Shown here piece after piece: positions 27,435-36,955 of a stretch of DNA of 64,000 nt. The DNA is from Kiritimatiellia bacterium (lineage in GTDB: Bacteria > Verrucomicrobiota > Kiritimatiellia > UBA8416 > JADHWI01). Made by a program: the position numbers and the translations under genes. Below the pieces are notes generated by a model that had not been told where the DNA came from, did not search any database, and worked only from the letters and a program-made list of their open reading frames with translations. Every line of letters begins with the position of its first letter. Position 1 is the stretch's first letter. The DNA lies in assembly GCA_016783565.1 (NCBI GenBank), contig JADHWI010000006.1, positions 17,495 through 81,494 of the forward strand. The letters are read 5' to 3'.

Positions 27435-28288
27435 TGCACGCGCTCCCTTCCTGTAATCACGAAGACATGTCGCAACATATCGAGACGCGCCGCAGGCAGA
27501 ATTTCCGCACGCTGATAGAGCCCGGATTGCTCTACACCTGCAACACGAATATGACCGATCAATAATCCCTCGGGGTACACCGTCCCAAGCCCACTGGTCA
27601 GCACCGTGTCCCCTACACGAATGTCCTCATCGCGCGCCACATATTTCAGCTCGGCCATACTCGCAGCACAAAGCATCTCTACATCCTTGCCGCCTCTTGG
27701 CCCCACACCACGTCCCTGGATCACGCCGAAACCACCCGTACGAGGAACGCGACAAGAAACACGACAGTTTGGATCAGTCATAAGCAACACGTCGCAGGAA
27801 TATCGGTTTACCATCGTGGTTTTGCCCACCAGGCCCTGAGGCGTGACCACAGCCATGTCCGGCAGGATTCCATCGCGCCCCCCTCGATTCAAACGCACCG
27901 TCTGCCACCAACCACTCACATCCCCACGGCCAACCACCCTGCACAACACCATGCGATAGGGTTGATGATCACGAAAATCAAGCTGCGCACGCAAAGCCTC
28001 ACTATCCGCGGCCAGGTGCTGCCAGCGTTGGACCTCAAGCCGTAACGCCTCGAGCTGCTCTTCGCGTTCACGCAACTGTTCGGAAAGCTCTGTGGCACTC
28101 CCCAGAAGACGCGCCGACTCGCGCACACGAAAAATGGCTAGCGACATCAGGTTTTGAAATGGCGCGAAGTTTTCGTGCACCGACTGGCGCACACGGAGTT
28201 CGACTGGTGCCGGCAGATTCAACAGAATGGCTGCCGTCATCAACACGATCGAAATAATGACATTCTTACGTCTCACCAAAGTCTCCAT
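27431..28288 (-). CDS. mreC: Rod-shape determining protein MreC
   Basis: At 285 residues it has one N-terminal membrane helix (about 10-27), a coiled-coil segment (about 60-105, LSEQLREREEQLEALRLEVQ) and two periplasmic beta-barrel domains with RVVGRGDVSGWW, GLVGKTTMV and DTVLTSGLGTVYPEGLLIG, all typical of MreC. It links cytoplasmic MreB to PBP2 in the periplasm. It follows mreB by 63 bases and overlaps mreD. Confidence 0.94.
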   Translation of the reverse strand: METLVRRKNVIISIVLMTAAILLNLPAPVELRVRQSVHENFAPFQNLMSLAIFRVRESARLLGSATELSEQLREREEQLEALRLEVQRWQHLAADSEALRAQLDFRDHQPYRMVLCRVVGRGDVSGWWQTVRLNRGGRDGILPDMAVVTPQGLVGKTTMVNRYSCDVLLMTDPNCRVSCRVPRTGGFGVIQGRGVGPRGGKDVEMLCAASMAELKYVARDEDIRVGDTVLTSGLGTVYPEGLLIGHIRVAGVEQSGLYQRAEILPAARLDMLRHVFVITGRERVQ

Positions 28289-28351
28289 AGAGACCGTTAC
28301 GAGACGAGAAAGAAGTGCAATCGCAGGAATTTACAGTCTGCTCAATCGTGC

Positions 28352-29380
28352 CTAGGCACGGTCGACAGCTGTCCTGCGCAGGAAGTCCAGTTCATTAAGA
28401 ACGACACCCGTACCTTCAGCCACAGCACTCAGCGGATCATCCGCCACATGCACAGGCAAGCCGGTTTGCTCCGCAATGAGCTTATCCACGCCTGCCAGCA
28501 GAGCACCACCACCGGCCAAAACCATTCCACGGTCTACAAGATCCGCAGATAGCTCAGGAAGACATCGTTCAAGCGTGATACGGATCGCATCAATGATGGA
28601 TGAAATCGGCTCCTGGAGAGCCTCCCGGATTTCCTCCGACGTAATCGTCAGTGTCTTGGGAAGCCCAGCCACCAGATCACGCCCCTTAACCTCCATGCTG
28701 GTCTCTTCTCCAAGTGGATAAGCCGACCCCATGGTCATCTTGATTTCCTCGGCTGTACGTTCACCGATCATCAAATTGTAAACACGCTTCATGTACTGGA
28801 CAATGCACTCGTCCATCTCGTCACCGCCAACGCGGACGGTCCTACTAAAAACAATTCCGGCAAGTGATATCAATGCCACTTCTGTCGTGCCACCACCAAT
28901 ATCTACAATCATATTGCCGGCCGGCTCCTGCACCGGAAGCCCGACACCGATGGCTGCCGCCATCGGCTCTTCAATGAGGTATACCTCACGGGCACCGGCA
29001 TGCGTTGCCGAGTCCTTCACAGCACGCTTTTCTACTTCCGTAATATCACTCGGTACGGCGATGATAATGCGTGGACGCACCATCTTGCGTTTGCTGTGAA
29101 TCTTCTTTATGAAATACCGAAGCATCGATTCGGTAATTTCAAAGTCTGCTATCACACCCGCTTTCATGGGGCGAATGGCTACAATATTGCCGGGCGTACG
29201 GCCCAACATGCGTTTTGCTTCGTCACCCACAGCAAGAATGCGCTTTGTCCCCGATTGTATGGCAACAACCGAAGGCTCGCGCAGAACAATGCCGCGATCC
29301 TTAACAAAAACCAAAGTATTTGCGGTACCGAGATCAATCCCGATATCGTTTGAAAAAAGTCCGGAAAAACTATTCAACAT
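28352..29380 (-). CDS. mreB: Rod-shape determining actin homologue MreB
   Basis: The 342-residue protein starts MLNSFSGLFSNDIGIDLGTANTLVFV, with the phosphate-1 loop of the actin fold; IVDIGGGTTEVALISL is phosphate-2 and VLAGGGALLAGVDKL the adenosine motif. The N-terminal amphipathic stretch would bind the membrane. MreB filaments direct lateral wall synthesis and set rod shape. It is the first gene of the minus-strand run mreB-mreC-mreD-mrdA-rodA-rng-lptD-polB-gspG, which spans about 12 kb with only small gaps. Confidence 0.96.
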   Translation of the reverse strand: MLNSFSGLFSNDIGIDLGTANTLVFVKDRGIVLREPSVVAIQSGTKRILAVGDEAKRMLGRTPGNIVAIRPMKAGVIADFEITESMLRYFIKKIHSKRKMVRPRIIIAVPSDITEVEKRAVKDSATHAGAREVYLIEEPMAAAIGVGLPVQEPAGNMIVDIGGGTTEVALISLAGIVFSRTVRVGGDEMDECIVQYMKRVYNLMIGERTAEEIKMTMGSAYPLGEETSMEVKGRDLVAGLPKTLTITSEEIREALQEPISSIIDAIRITLERCLPELSADLVDRGMVLAGGGALLAGVDKLIAEQTGLPVHVADDPLSAVAEGTGVVLNELDFLRRTAVDRA

Positions 29381-29531
29381 AGCTCTATAACCCTAAGCTG
29401 CTCGTTCCTTACATGCCAAAGATTCGCTACTTTGCGCGATTTTACCTCAATCGTCAAGCATCACATTCACTCAAAAGCAAACAACTGGCCTGCTAAGAAT
29501 CAGAATTCTCTAATTCTCATCCCCATTCCGC

Positions 29532-29560
29532 TTGATTCCTGCACGAACTCTGCTTACGGT
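29532..29560 (+). promoter_or_regulatory. Possible sigma70-type promoter for serA
   Basis: TTGATT at 29532-29537, 17-base spacer, TACGGT at 29555-29560. The -10 is a weak match (TAnnnT only). It lies 51 bases before the serA ATG in the divergent gap shared with mreB. No clear promoter for mreB was found on the other strand. Confidence 0.35.
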
Positions 29561-29610
29561 ATGAGCTTTTCGATCAACCAACTAAAAGACGCTAGTGCCC
29601 GGAGAGCAAA

Positions 29611-31188
29611 ATGAACAAGGTATTGATTCCAACAAAATTGGACCCGATTGCAGCCCAGATCCTAACCAAAACCGGAAACTATGAGGTCGTTCAGGATGAA
29701 TCCAGTGACTTGAGCACTCTCGCAGCACAAAACACAGACACCTATGCACTGATTGTGCGCAGCGAAAAAGTTACGCCGGACGTCATCGACGCACTCCCGA
29801 AACTCAAAGTCGTCATTCGCGCAGGAGCAGGCTACAACACCATCGATATTAAATATGCACGCGCCAAGGGTATTGATGTCATGAATACCCCGGGTGCAAA
29901 CGCCAACGCAGTCGCCGAAGAAGTCATCGCCATGATGCTCGCCGATGCTCGTCACATCGTGACCGCCGATCCCTCTACCCGCGCTGGAAAATGGGAGAAG
30001 AAAAAATTCATGGGCCGGGAAATCGCCAATAAAACCATCGGGATCGTCGGACTGGGCAACATCGGCCGGCTGGTCGCGAAACGTCTCTCCGGTTTTGACG
30101 TGGAACTCCTGGGTTACGACCCGATCATTTCCAACGAGCGCGCCGGTGAAGTCGGCGTGCGCCTGACCGATCTCGAATCCCTGTTCGCCGCCTGTGACTA
30201 CATCACACTCCACCTTCCGGAAAACGACGAAACCCGTGGCATGGTCAACACAGAGTTGCTCGGAAACCTGAAACCGGGTGCAACCATCATCAACTGTGCA
30301 CGCGCCGGTATCATTGATGAAGAGGCCATGCGGACAGCCAAGAAAGAGAAAAACATTCGTTTTCTCAACGATGTCTACCCCAAGGATGCAGAAGGCGACA
30401 AGAGCATCGCAGATTTCGCCGATCTCATGCTCCCCCACCTCGGAGCCAGCACGCGAGAAGCCAACTCTAATGCAGCCACACGCGCAGCCGAACAACTCAT
30501 CGACCTCGACGAAAAGGGCGTCTCCAGTTATATCGTCAATCGCGATATCCCTCAAGGACTCGACGAACAGTATTGCGAACTCGCCAACCTCCTCTCCCGC
30601 ATGTGCCACCAACTCGTCGGAAAAGCCAACAAGCCCAAGCTCCTCGAAACCAGCTTCTATGGCTCACTGGCAGATTTTGCAGACTGGCTGGTCGTGCCAA
30701 TCGTCGCCGGCCTCAAAGAGAACGCAGACTCCTCCATGGACGAAGCGGCCGCACGCGACTTTCTGGATGAAATGGGGATCGATTACGTATCCCGTCAAAC
30801 GGATCCCAGCAAGGGCTACGGCAACTCAATCACGATCGATCTCACCAGCGAGATCGATGCATCCAACCTGCGCAAAATCAGCATACGCGGCACCGTCGCA
30901 GAAGGCATTGTGATGGTCGCCCGCATCAATGAGTTCAATAAACTCTATTTCGAACCGCAAGGCTCTTCCGTTCTGTTTCTCTACGATGACCGCCCCGGCG
31001 TACTGGGCACCATCGGTGTCAAACTGGCCGAAGCCGATGTTAACATCGAGGATACACGCAACCCGCACGATCAGGAAACGAATCGCTCACTCGCAATCAT
31101 GCAAGTGAGTCACCCCGTAGATCAGGCCGTCATCGACGATATCAGCGAAACCATCGGCGCCATCGCCGCCTTCAGCATCAAGCTGTAG
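29611..31188 (+). CDS. serA: D-3-phosphoglycerate dehydrogenase
   Basis: The 525-residue enzyme oxidises 3-phosphoglycerate to 3-phosphohydroxypyruvate, the first step of serine synthesis. It shows the NAD-binding IGIVGLGNIGRLVAKRL (about residues 143-160), NTPGANANAVAEE, NCARAGIIDEEA and catalytic His in LPHLGASTREA. Residues about 320-440 are an intervening regulatory domain and the last 75 an ACT domain (LFLYDDRPGVLGTIG), which usually senses serine. This is the long form of the enzyme. CGGAGAG at 29599-29605 supports the ATG. It is a single-gene unit. Confidence 0.94.
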   Translation: MNKVLIPTKLDPIAAQILTKTGNYEVVQDESSDLSTLAAQNTDTYALIVRSEKVTPDVIDALPKLKVVIRAGAGYNTIDIKYARAKGIDVMNTPGANANAVAEEVIAMMLADARHIVTADPSTRAGKWEKKKFMGREIANKTIGIVGLGNIGRLVAKRLSGFDVELLGYDPIISNERAGEVGVRLTDLESLFAACDYITLHLPENDETRGMVNTELLGNLKPGATIINCARAGIIDEEAMRTAKKEKNIRFLNDVYPKDAEGDKSIADFADLMLPHLGASTREANSNAATRAAEQLIDLDEKGVSSYIVNRDIPQGLDEQYCELANLLSRMCHQLVGKANKPKLLETSFYGSLADFADWLVVPIVAGLKENADSSMDEAAARDFLDEMGIDYVSRQTDPSKGYGNSITIDLTSEIDASNLRKISIRGTVAEGIVMVARINEFNKLYFEPQGSSVLFLYDDRPGVLGTIGVKLAEADVNIEDTRNPHDQETNRSLAIMQVSHPVDQAVIDDISETIGAIAAFSIKL

Positions 31189-31377
31189 GCACACATGCGT
31201 GGAACAAAGCGTTTCAACGATCACGCATTGACGCGATCCTCCACGATCGAAGTGGAAGACGAGGAGGAGTTGCCGCCGTATTGATATGTGGACGCCGTCA
31301 GAAACTGCATGGGCTCAATCTGCGCAGACAGCGCCATAAATACGGTGCAGTAAATTCTGACACGGAAGGGGCGATCC

Positions 31378-33213
31378 CTACTCCTCCGGAAACAGCATCG
31401 CTGCACCAAACTCCATCTGAAAATCCGGACGCAGGGACAAATCAACATGCGTCACGCGTGCCAGGATCTGTTCAGCTCGCTCGGCTTCATCAGACGACAG
31501 CAACGCACGTTTCGCACCAAACGATGCCGTATTTCCAACAAAACGTATGCGCTCCGCCGGCACCGCCGGCAGCATTCCGATACGCAACGCACTGCTGCGG
31601 CGAATAAAGTTTCCGAACGCTCCGGCGAGTAACACCTCGTGAAGATCATCAGGCGTCAATCCTTCCATCTGGATCAAAATGCTGATGCCTGCACGGATCG
31701 CCCCGTTGGCCAACTGCAGTTCGCGAATGTCTTTCTGATAAAGCACCAACGGCTCACCATTTTCCGTCTCATCCCGATGTACAAGCACGAAGTCATTCTG
31801 CCCATCCGTAGGCACGACGCGCTCACGGATGGCGTTGGGCACATCGGCCGACAACTCATCCGGGTCCAGAATCCTCCCGGTTTCATCCATCACTCCAGAG
31901 CGTAACAGCGCCGAAACCGCATCAATCAAACCCGTGCCGCACAACCCCGAGGCCTTCGCGTCACCAATGATGTTCACCTCAACATCGTGATTAAGCACAA
32001 CCTTTTCAATAGCCCCTGTCGTCGCGCGCATCCCATTGATAATGCGCGCCCCTTCAAATGCCGGTCCTGCCGCAACCGAGGTGGCGATCAATCGACCATC
32101 ATGCGCCAGCACAATCTCACCGTTCGTACCCACATCCACAAGCAGCACCGGCGCCTCAACACGATCCATGCCTGTAGCCAGAATACCCGCCACCGTGTCA
32201 CCACCCACAAAACCACCGATCTGCGGAAACACCATCACCTCGCCACACGCATGAGCAGTAAGTCCAACACGGCTACACGTCGATTTCAACGTCTCCCTGA
32301 ATACCGGAACAAATGGAATTTCCCCCAACGCCTTTGGATCAATGCCACACAAAATCTGTTGCATCGCTGTGTTCCCGGATAACGCCACACTCATGATGTC
32401 ATCTGTCCTGATGCCGGTCTGCGAAGCCGCATCCGCGATCAACGCGTTCACCGCCTCGACAATGCACCCCTGCAGTTGCGAAAGCCCATCCGCCTCGTCA
32501 CGACATTTCTTGATGCGGCTCACCACATCATCGCCAAACGACGTCTGCGGATTCATGCAACTGACCACAACCATATCGGCACCCGTTACAAGGTCAATCA
32601 GAGTCCCCACCAACGTCGTGGTGCCAACATCAAATGCCATTCCGTATAGACAATCGGTCTTATCGCCTGCCTCAACACGAACAATGCGGTCACGCAACAC
32701 CGTTGCCGTCACAGAAAAGTCCTGCTCGCGAAGTATCGATGGCAAATCGCGGACCACAGCAAGATCCACCGCACAATCCGAGGCGGCTTCCAAGCGCTCC
32801 ACGTCCGAGCGCCCATCTTCACGACTGGGAGGCACAAGATTCAGAAAGCGCTTCTTCACGTCCGGGTTCAACACGACCGTCTCCCCCGTGTCACTCTGCA
32901 ATATCTGGTGCCCCACCTGGAATAGTGATGACTCCGGCACTTCCACCGTTAGATCCGTCTCGACCTTGCACTGGCACGCCAACCGCATCCCCCCTGCAAG
33001 TTGATCATCACTCAAAACCTTCCTGCTGTGCGCACAAACGGGACAGTCTCCATCCGTCACGCGCACAAGACACTTTCCGCAGGTCCCCATGCCACCACAA
33101 GGTGTCTCGATCACAAAACCCGCCCGATCTGCTGCCTCAAGCAAAATCGTCCCCGGCAGCACGTACACGGTTCGCCCCGACGGCTCAAACGTTACTTTGA
33201 ATTCCTTGTGCAT
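31378..33213 (-). CDS. RACo-like [2Fe-2S] ASKHA ATPase (corrinoid-protein reductive activator)
   Basis: AGAGGTG eight bases upstream picks the ATG at 33213 (611 residues). Residues 1-95 form a plant-type ferredoxin domain with Cys39, Cys45, Cys48 and Cys80 spaced C-x5-C-x2-C-x31-C. A linker leads to an actin-like ATPase half (AFDVGTTTLVGTLIDL, LLVDVGTNGEIVLAHDG, LCGTGLIDAVSALL), the DUF4445 layout. Characterised relatives spend ATP to return inactive Co(II) corrinoid proteins to Co(I) for methyl transfer. No corrinoid protein, methyltransferase or cobalamin gene is nearby, so the client is unknown. The HAD gene ends 49 bases upstream. Confidence 0.82.
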   Translation of the reverse strand: MHKEFKVTFEPSGRTVYVLPGTILLEAADRAGFVIETPCGGMGTCGKCLVRVTDGDCPVCAHSRKVLSDDQLAGGMRLACQCKVETDLTVEVPESSLFQVGHQILQSDTGETVVLNPDVKKRFLNLVPPSREDGRSDVERLEAASDCAVDLAVVRDLPSILREQDFSVTATVLRDRIVRVEAGDKTDCLYGMAFDVGTTTLVGTLIDLVTGADMVVVSCMNPQTSFGDDVVSRIKKCRDEADGLSQLQGCIVEAVNALIADAASQTGIRTDDIMSVALSGNTAMQQILCGIDPKALGEIPFVPVFRETLKSTCSRVGLTAHACGEVMVFPQIGGFVGGDTVAGILATGMDRVEAPVLLVDVGTNGEIVLAHDGRLIATSVAAGPAFEGARIINGMRATTGAIEKVVLNHDVEVNIIGDAKASGLCGTGLIDAVSALLRSGVMDETGRILDPDELSADVPNAIRERVVPTDGQNDFVLVHRDETENGEPLVLYQKDIRELQLANGAIRAGISILIQMEGLTPDDLHEVLLAGAFGNFIRRSSALRIGMLPAVPAERIRFVGNTASFGAKRALLSSDEAERAEQILARVTHVDLSLRPDFQMEFGAAMLFPEE

Positions 33214-33262
33214 TTGAACACACCTCTCTCCGTCGTCGCGCAGTGATCTTAACCTACGCGTG

Positions 33263-33913
33263 TCACTGCCCCACATAGGACACAACAGCTCCCATCTCCT
33301 CAATCACGTCCGCCCCGCATCCCTGCAACCGCCCCATGGACTGATGCCCACCCGCAACCAACAGGCAACGACACCCCAGTTCCAGCGCCACCTCATGATC
33401 ATGCAATGTATCACCAATCAGAAGTACCGACGACGCATGCACCCCCAGAGTTGCCATCAATTCCTGCCCAAGCGTCACCTTGGACGTCGCATACAGATGA
33501 GACAATCCATGCACTCTCGAAAAGAAAGTATCCACACAACGCTCAGCCATCATCCGATTCAATATATTCTCTTCACAGGCAGACAACACGGACATCGGCA
33601 TGCCACCATCCCGCAAATACTCCAGCAATTCACGAATCCCCTCGCGCAACCCAGCCGTACGCGCCGTACGCGCGTAATGCTCATGAAACTCCAGCGCCAT
33701 CTCATCCCAATCTTCATTGTCGAGGTCAAATCCCAGTCCGCGATAGTAATTCTTTACGGGAAACTCAAAAATATCCACGTACCGAGTGCGCTCCAAGTCC
33801 CCCAATCCGCGGCGCTGCATCATGCAATTAATAGCCTCCACGCAGGCATCAACGTCGTCCAGCAACGTACCGTTCCAATCCCAGACAATATGCTCAATTT
33901 TCGTTTCCGCCAT
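33263..33913 (-). CDS. HAD-superfamily hydrolase
   Basis: With ATG at 33913 (GGAGTG upstream) the product has 216 residues. Motif I is VWDWNGTLLDD with nucleophile Asp12; the usual second Asp is Asn14. A helical cap (about 18-85) is followed by motif II (VLSACE), a Lys in the SKVTLGQEL region and motif III LLIGDTLHDHEVA. It resembles phosphoglycolate-phosphatase-like members and may dephosphorylate a small metabolite. The Asp-to-Asn change in motif I removes the normal acid/base residue, so substrate and rate are uncertain. It lies between glpK and the RACo-like gene on the same strand. Confidence 0.82.
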   Translation of the reverse strand: MAETKIEHIVWDWNGTLLDDVDACVEAINCMMQRRGLGDLERTRYVDIFEFPVKNYYRGLGFDLDNEDWDEMALEFHEHYARTARTAGLREGIRELLEYLRDGGMPMSVLSACEENILNRMMAERCVDTFFSRVHGLSHLYATSKVTLGQELMATLGVHASSVLLIGDTLHDHEVALELGCRCLLVAGGHQSMGRLQGCGADVIEEMGAVVSYVGQ

Positions 33914-33979
33914 ACAACACACTCCAACGTGGTGGCCATTTTGCACCAGGGCTTTGCGGGATACAACCCTGCAGATTCT

Positions 33980-35470
33980 TTACGATTCGCTTCTAATGCG
34001 TTCGATCGCCCGCAACCAGCAAGCGCGCTTCTCGCGACGATCGCCCTCGCCCATCACCGGGGAGAACGACCGATCCAATGCCCACGGAACAGGACTCGCA
34101 CAGGAGTCACCCCATAAACCGACGGCCAATCCCGCCAAACACGCCGCCCCCAGCGCGGTGGTCTCGGTCACCTTGGGTCGTACAACGTCGATTCCCAGAA
34201 TATCCGCCTGCATCTGCATCAGCAAGTCGCTCACCGCCGCACCACCATCCACGCGCAACTCCGCCAACGGACACCCCATATCCTTTTCCATCGCTTCCAG
34301 AACATCCGCAACCTGGAACGCAATCCCCTCAAGCGTAGCACGCGCGATATGCGCTTTCGTTGTCCCGCGTGTGATTCCCAACACGGCCCCACGCGCACCT
34401 GGATCCCAATGCGGCGCACCCAGTCCCACGAATGCCGGCACCACAATAACGCCGCCACTGTCATTAACGGATTGGGCAAGGTCATTGACCTCGGGAGCGC
34501 TGTGAATAATCTCAAGTCCGTCCCGCAACCACTGTACAGCCGCACCACCAATAAATACGCTGCCCTCAAGAGCATACTGCATCGGCTGATCGCCCAAACG
34601 CCACGCAACCGTTGTCAGCAAATTTGACCGACTCTGAACGGGCTGCGCCCCGGTCTGAATCAACATAAAGCACCCGGTCCCATAAGTATTCTTTGCCATA
34701 CCGGGATCCAGGCACTGCTGCCCGAACAGCGCGGCTTGTTGATCGCCGGCAAGTCCGGCTATCGGCACATCGGCACCAAGCACATCCTTGGAAGCCATTC
34801 CCACAACACCACTACTATCCACGATTTCAGGAAGCATTGAGTTTGGAATATCAAACAATGCGAGCAGGTCGTCGTCCCAAGTCCCCTTGTGGATATCGAA
34901 CAACATCGTGCGGCTCGCATTCGACACATCGGTGCAATGAACGGCTCCATCCGTAAGTCGATACACCAACCATGCATCCATAGTTCCAAAGGCCAGGTGA
35001 CCCGCTCGCGCCGCATCACGTGCCCCATCCACATGATCGAGCAACCAGCCCACCTTACTGGCAGAGAAATAAGGGTCAGGAAGCAGCCCCGTTCGTTCAC
35101 GAATGAGTTTCGCCGTCGCAGGTGCCTTCAGCGCATCCGTCTGTTCGGCCGTGCGACGATCCTGCCACACAATCGCATTATGAATAGGCTTTCCGGTCCG
35201 GCGGTCCCACACCACCGAAGTTTCCCGCTGATTCGTGATCCCAATGGCCGAAATATCAGAGGTCTCCAGCCCTGCCCGACGAATCGCCTCCTTTGCCGTG
35301 GCAAGTTGCGAGCTCCAAATTGCCTCCGCATCATGCTCCACCCAGCCGGTTTGAGGAAAAACCTGGTCAAACTCCTGCTGGGAACTGGCCACAGCACGGC
35401 ATTTATCATCGAAGACAATCGCGCGGGAACTTGTCGTCCCCTGATCCAACGCAAGAACATATTTCCTCAT
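33980..35470 (-). CDS. glpK: Glycerol kinase
   Basis: The ATG at 35470 gives 496 residues, the standard GlpK length. The FGGY-kinase start [16 protein letters not shown], the substrate region [20 protein letters not shown] with [10 protein letters not shown], and [18 protein letters not shown] near the C-terminus are as in known glycerol kinases. It phosphorylates glycerol to glycerol-3-phosphate for catabolism or phospholipid synthesis. No glpF or glpD lies beside it. It follows tRNA-Glu on the same strand by 67 bases. Confidence 0.95.
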   Translation of the reverse strand: MRKYVLALDQGTTSSRAIVFDDKCRAVASSQQEFDQVFPQTGWVEHDAEAIWSSQLATAKEAIRRAGLETSDISAIGITNQRETSVVWDRRTGKPIHNAIVWQDRRTAEQTDALKAPATAKLIRERTGLLPDPYFSASKVGWLLDHVDGARDAARAGHLAFGTMDAWLVYRLTDGAVHCTDVSNASRTMLFDIHKGTWDDDLLALFDIPNSMLPEIVDSSGVVGMASKDVLGADVPIAGLAGDQQAALFGQQCLDPGMAKNTYGTGCFMLIQTGAQPVQSRSNLLTTVAWRLGDQPMQYALEGSVFIGGAAVQWLRDGLEIIHSAPEVNDLAQSVNDSGGVIVVPAFVGLGAPHWDPGARGAVLGITRGTTKAHIARATLEGIAFQVADVLEAMEKDMGCPLAELRVDGGAAVSDLLMQMQADILGIDVVRPKVTETTALGAACLAGLAVGLWGDSCASPVPWALDRSFSPVMGEGDRREKRACWLRAIERIRSES

Positions 35471-35537
35471 AGCACGATGATACAACCATCATCACACAGA
35501 TTCAACAGCAGGAATCAGAAGAAAATACGAATGAGAT

Positions 35538-35612
35538 TGGCGCGCCCACGGAGAATCGAACTCCGGTTACCAGGATGAAAACCTGGTGTCCTGACCACTA
35601 GACGATGGGCGC
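35538..35612 (-). tRNA. tRNA-Glu (UUC)
   Basis: Read on the minus strand the acceptor stem GCGCCCA pairs perfectly with TGGGCGC. The D arm contains GTCTAGTGGTCAGGAC, the anticodon stem CCAGG/CCTGG holds loop TTTTCAT with anticodon UUC, and the T arm is CGGAG-TTCGATT-CTCCG. Discriminator G and CCA are encoded at 35538-35541. Confidence 0.97.
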
Positions 35613-35633
35613 CCATAACTGAAAAGTCGCGGG

Positions 35634-35661
35634 ACAATAGCATACGTGCCCCCCATTGCAA
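35634..35661 (-). promoter_or_regulatory. Promoter for tRNA-Glu
   Basis: On the minus strand TTGCAA (35661-35656), a 16-base spacer and TATTGT (35639-35634) lie about 22 bases upstream of the tRNA 5' end. The match is moderate but the position is right. Confidence 0.45.
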
Positions 35662-35871
35662 CAACAAAAATTTCGAAAAATATGAATGGCAACAACGAGA
35701 AGTATTTATCCATCAACTATGCTTCAAAAAACCAAATTCGCTCCAACTGAATCCATACCTTCTCTGAGAAATGTTCACGACCGGTTAGCGCTTGCAGTAC
35801 GGAGCGTGGTTTCGTAGGCTATGCGCCGTCATTTTTTCTAAAATCAGAAAACGTTCAGAGAGCAGGACATT

Positions 35872-36933
35872 ATGAGCAAGACTTACAATATTGCAGTTAT
35901 TGGTGGCGACGGCACGGGACCCGAAGTGGCTCGTGAAGCCATCAAGGTTCTTGAGGCAGCAGCCGTAAAACACAATTTCAAACTCGCGTTGACGGACCAT
36001 GACTTTGGAGGGGAGCGCTACCTGTCAACAGGTGAGATCCTGCCTGATAGCGCTTCCGACGAAATGCGCAAATACGATGCCATTCTTCTCGGCGCTATCG
36101 GCCACCCCGATGTCAAACCCGGCATTCTGGAGAAAGGCATTCTTCTGCGTCTGCGTTTTGAGCTGGATCAATATATTAATTTGCGTCCCGTCAAATTGTT
36201 TCCCGGCGTGGACACCCCCATCAAGGATAAGGGACCCGAAGAAATTGACTATGTCGTGGTTCGTGAAAATACCGGTGGCCTGTACACGGGTATCGGCGGC
36301 TTTACCATGAAAGGCACCGAGCAGGAAGTAGCCAGCCAAAGCATGGTCTACACACATCACCAGGTCGCTCGCTGTCTCAAATACGCCTTTGATTATACCC
36401 GTCGCCGTAAAAAGAATAATACACTGGGTCTCGTCGGAAAAACCAACGTACTCACCTATGCGTATGACCTGTGGGAACGCGTATTCAACGACATGGGCGC
36501 CAAGGACTATCCCGAAATTCAAAGAGACTACTATCATGTGGATGCCTGCTGCATGTGGATGGTCAAAAACCCAGAATGGTTTGATGTACTGGTCACCGGC
36601 AACATGTTCGGCGACATCATCACAGACCTCGGCGCCATGACCCAGGGCGGCATGGGCATTGCCGCAGGCGGAAATATCAACCCGAACGGTGTGAGCATGT
36701 TTGAACCCATCGGCGGGTCGGCGCCTAAATATACGGGCCAGAATGTTATCAATCCGCTAGCCGCCATCTGTGCGGGCGCCATGATGTTGGATACTCTGGG
36801 CGAAGAAGCTGCGGCCAAAGATATCGAAACGGCCGTTGCTGATATCACAGCCAATAAAATCAAGAGTCTCGCCGCAGGTCGAATGGGCTACTCGACCACA
36901 GAAGTAGGCGATTTGATTGCATCTCATTTCTAA
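35872..36933 (+). CDS. leuB: 3-isopropylmalate dehydrogenase
   Basis: The 353-residue protein belongs to the isocitrate/isopropylmalate dehydrogenase family: [17 protein letters not shown] at the start, [19 protein letters not shown] with the substrate-binding Arg residues, [14 protein letters not shown], and [13 protein letters not shown] with metal-binding Asp, then [14 protein letters not shown] for NAD binding. The downstream gene is asd, a frequent leuB neighbour, which favours isopropylmalate over isocitrate or tartrate. It would oxidise and decarboxylate 3-isopropylmalate in leucine synthesis. The final 60 residues differ from E. coli LeuB, so specificity is inferred. Confidence 0.85.
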   Translation: MSKTYNIAVIGGDGTGPEVAREAIKVLEAAAVKHNFKLALTDHDFGGERYLSTGEILPDSASDEMRKYDAILLGAIGHPDVKPGILEKGILLRLRFELDQYINLRPVKLFPGVDTPIKDKGPEEIDYVVVRENTGGLYTGIGGFTMKGTEQEVASQSMVYTHHQVARCLKYAFDYTRRRKKNNTLGLVGKTNVLTYAYDLWERVFNDMGAKDYPEIQRDYYHVDACCMWMVKNPEWFDVLVTGNMFGDIITDLGAMTQGGMGIAAGGNINPNGVSMFEPIGGSAPKYTGQNVINPLAAICAGAMMLDTLGEEAAAKDIETAVADITANKIKSLAAGRMGYSTTEVGDLIASHF

Positions 36934-36955
36934 CCACACTACTAAGAGAGAAAAC

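Noticed and set aside
29662..30612. 316-codon open frame on the minus strand
   Set aside because: Antisense to serA, Gly/Asp/Cys-rich and unlike any protein; serA is certain.
33260..34117. 285-codon open frame on the plus strand
   Set aside because: It crosses the HAD and glpK genes on the opposite strand and is Pro/His/Thr-rich; both minus-strand genes are well supported.
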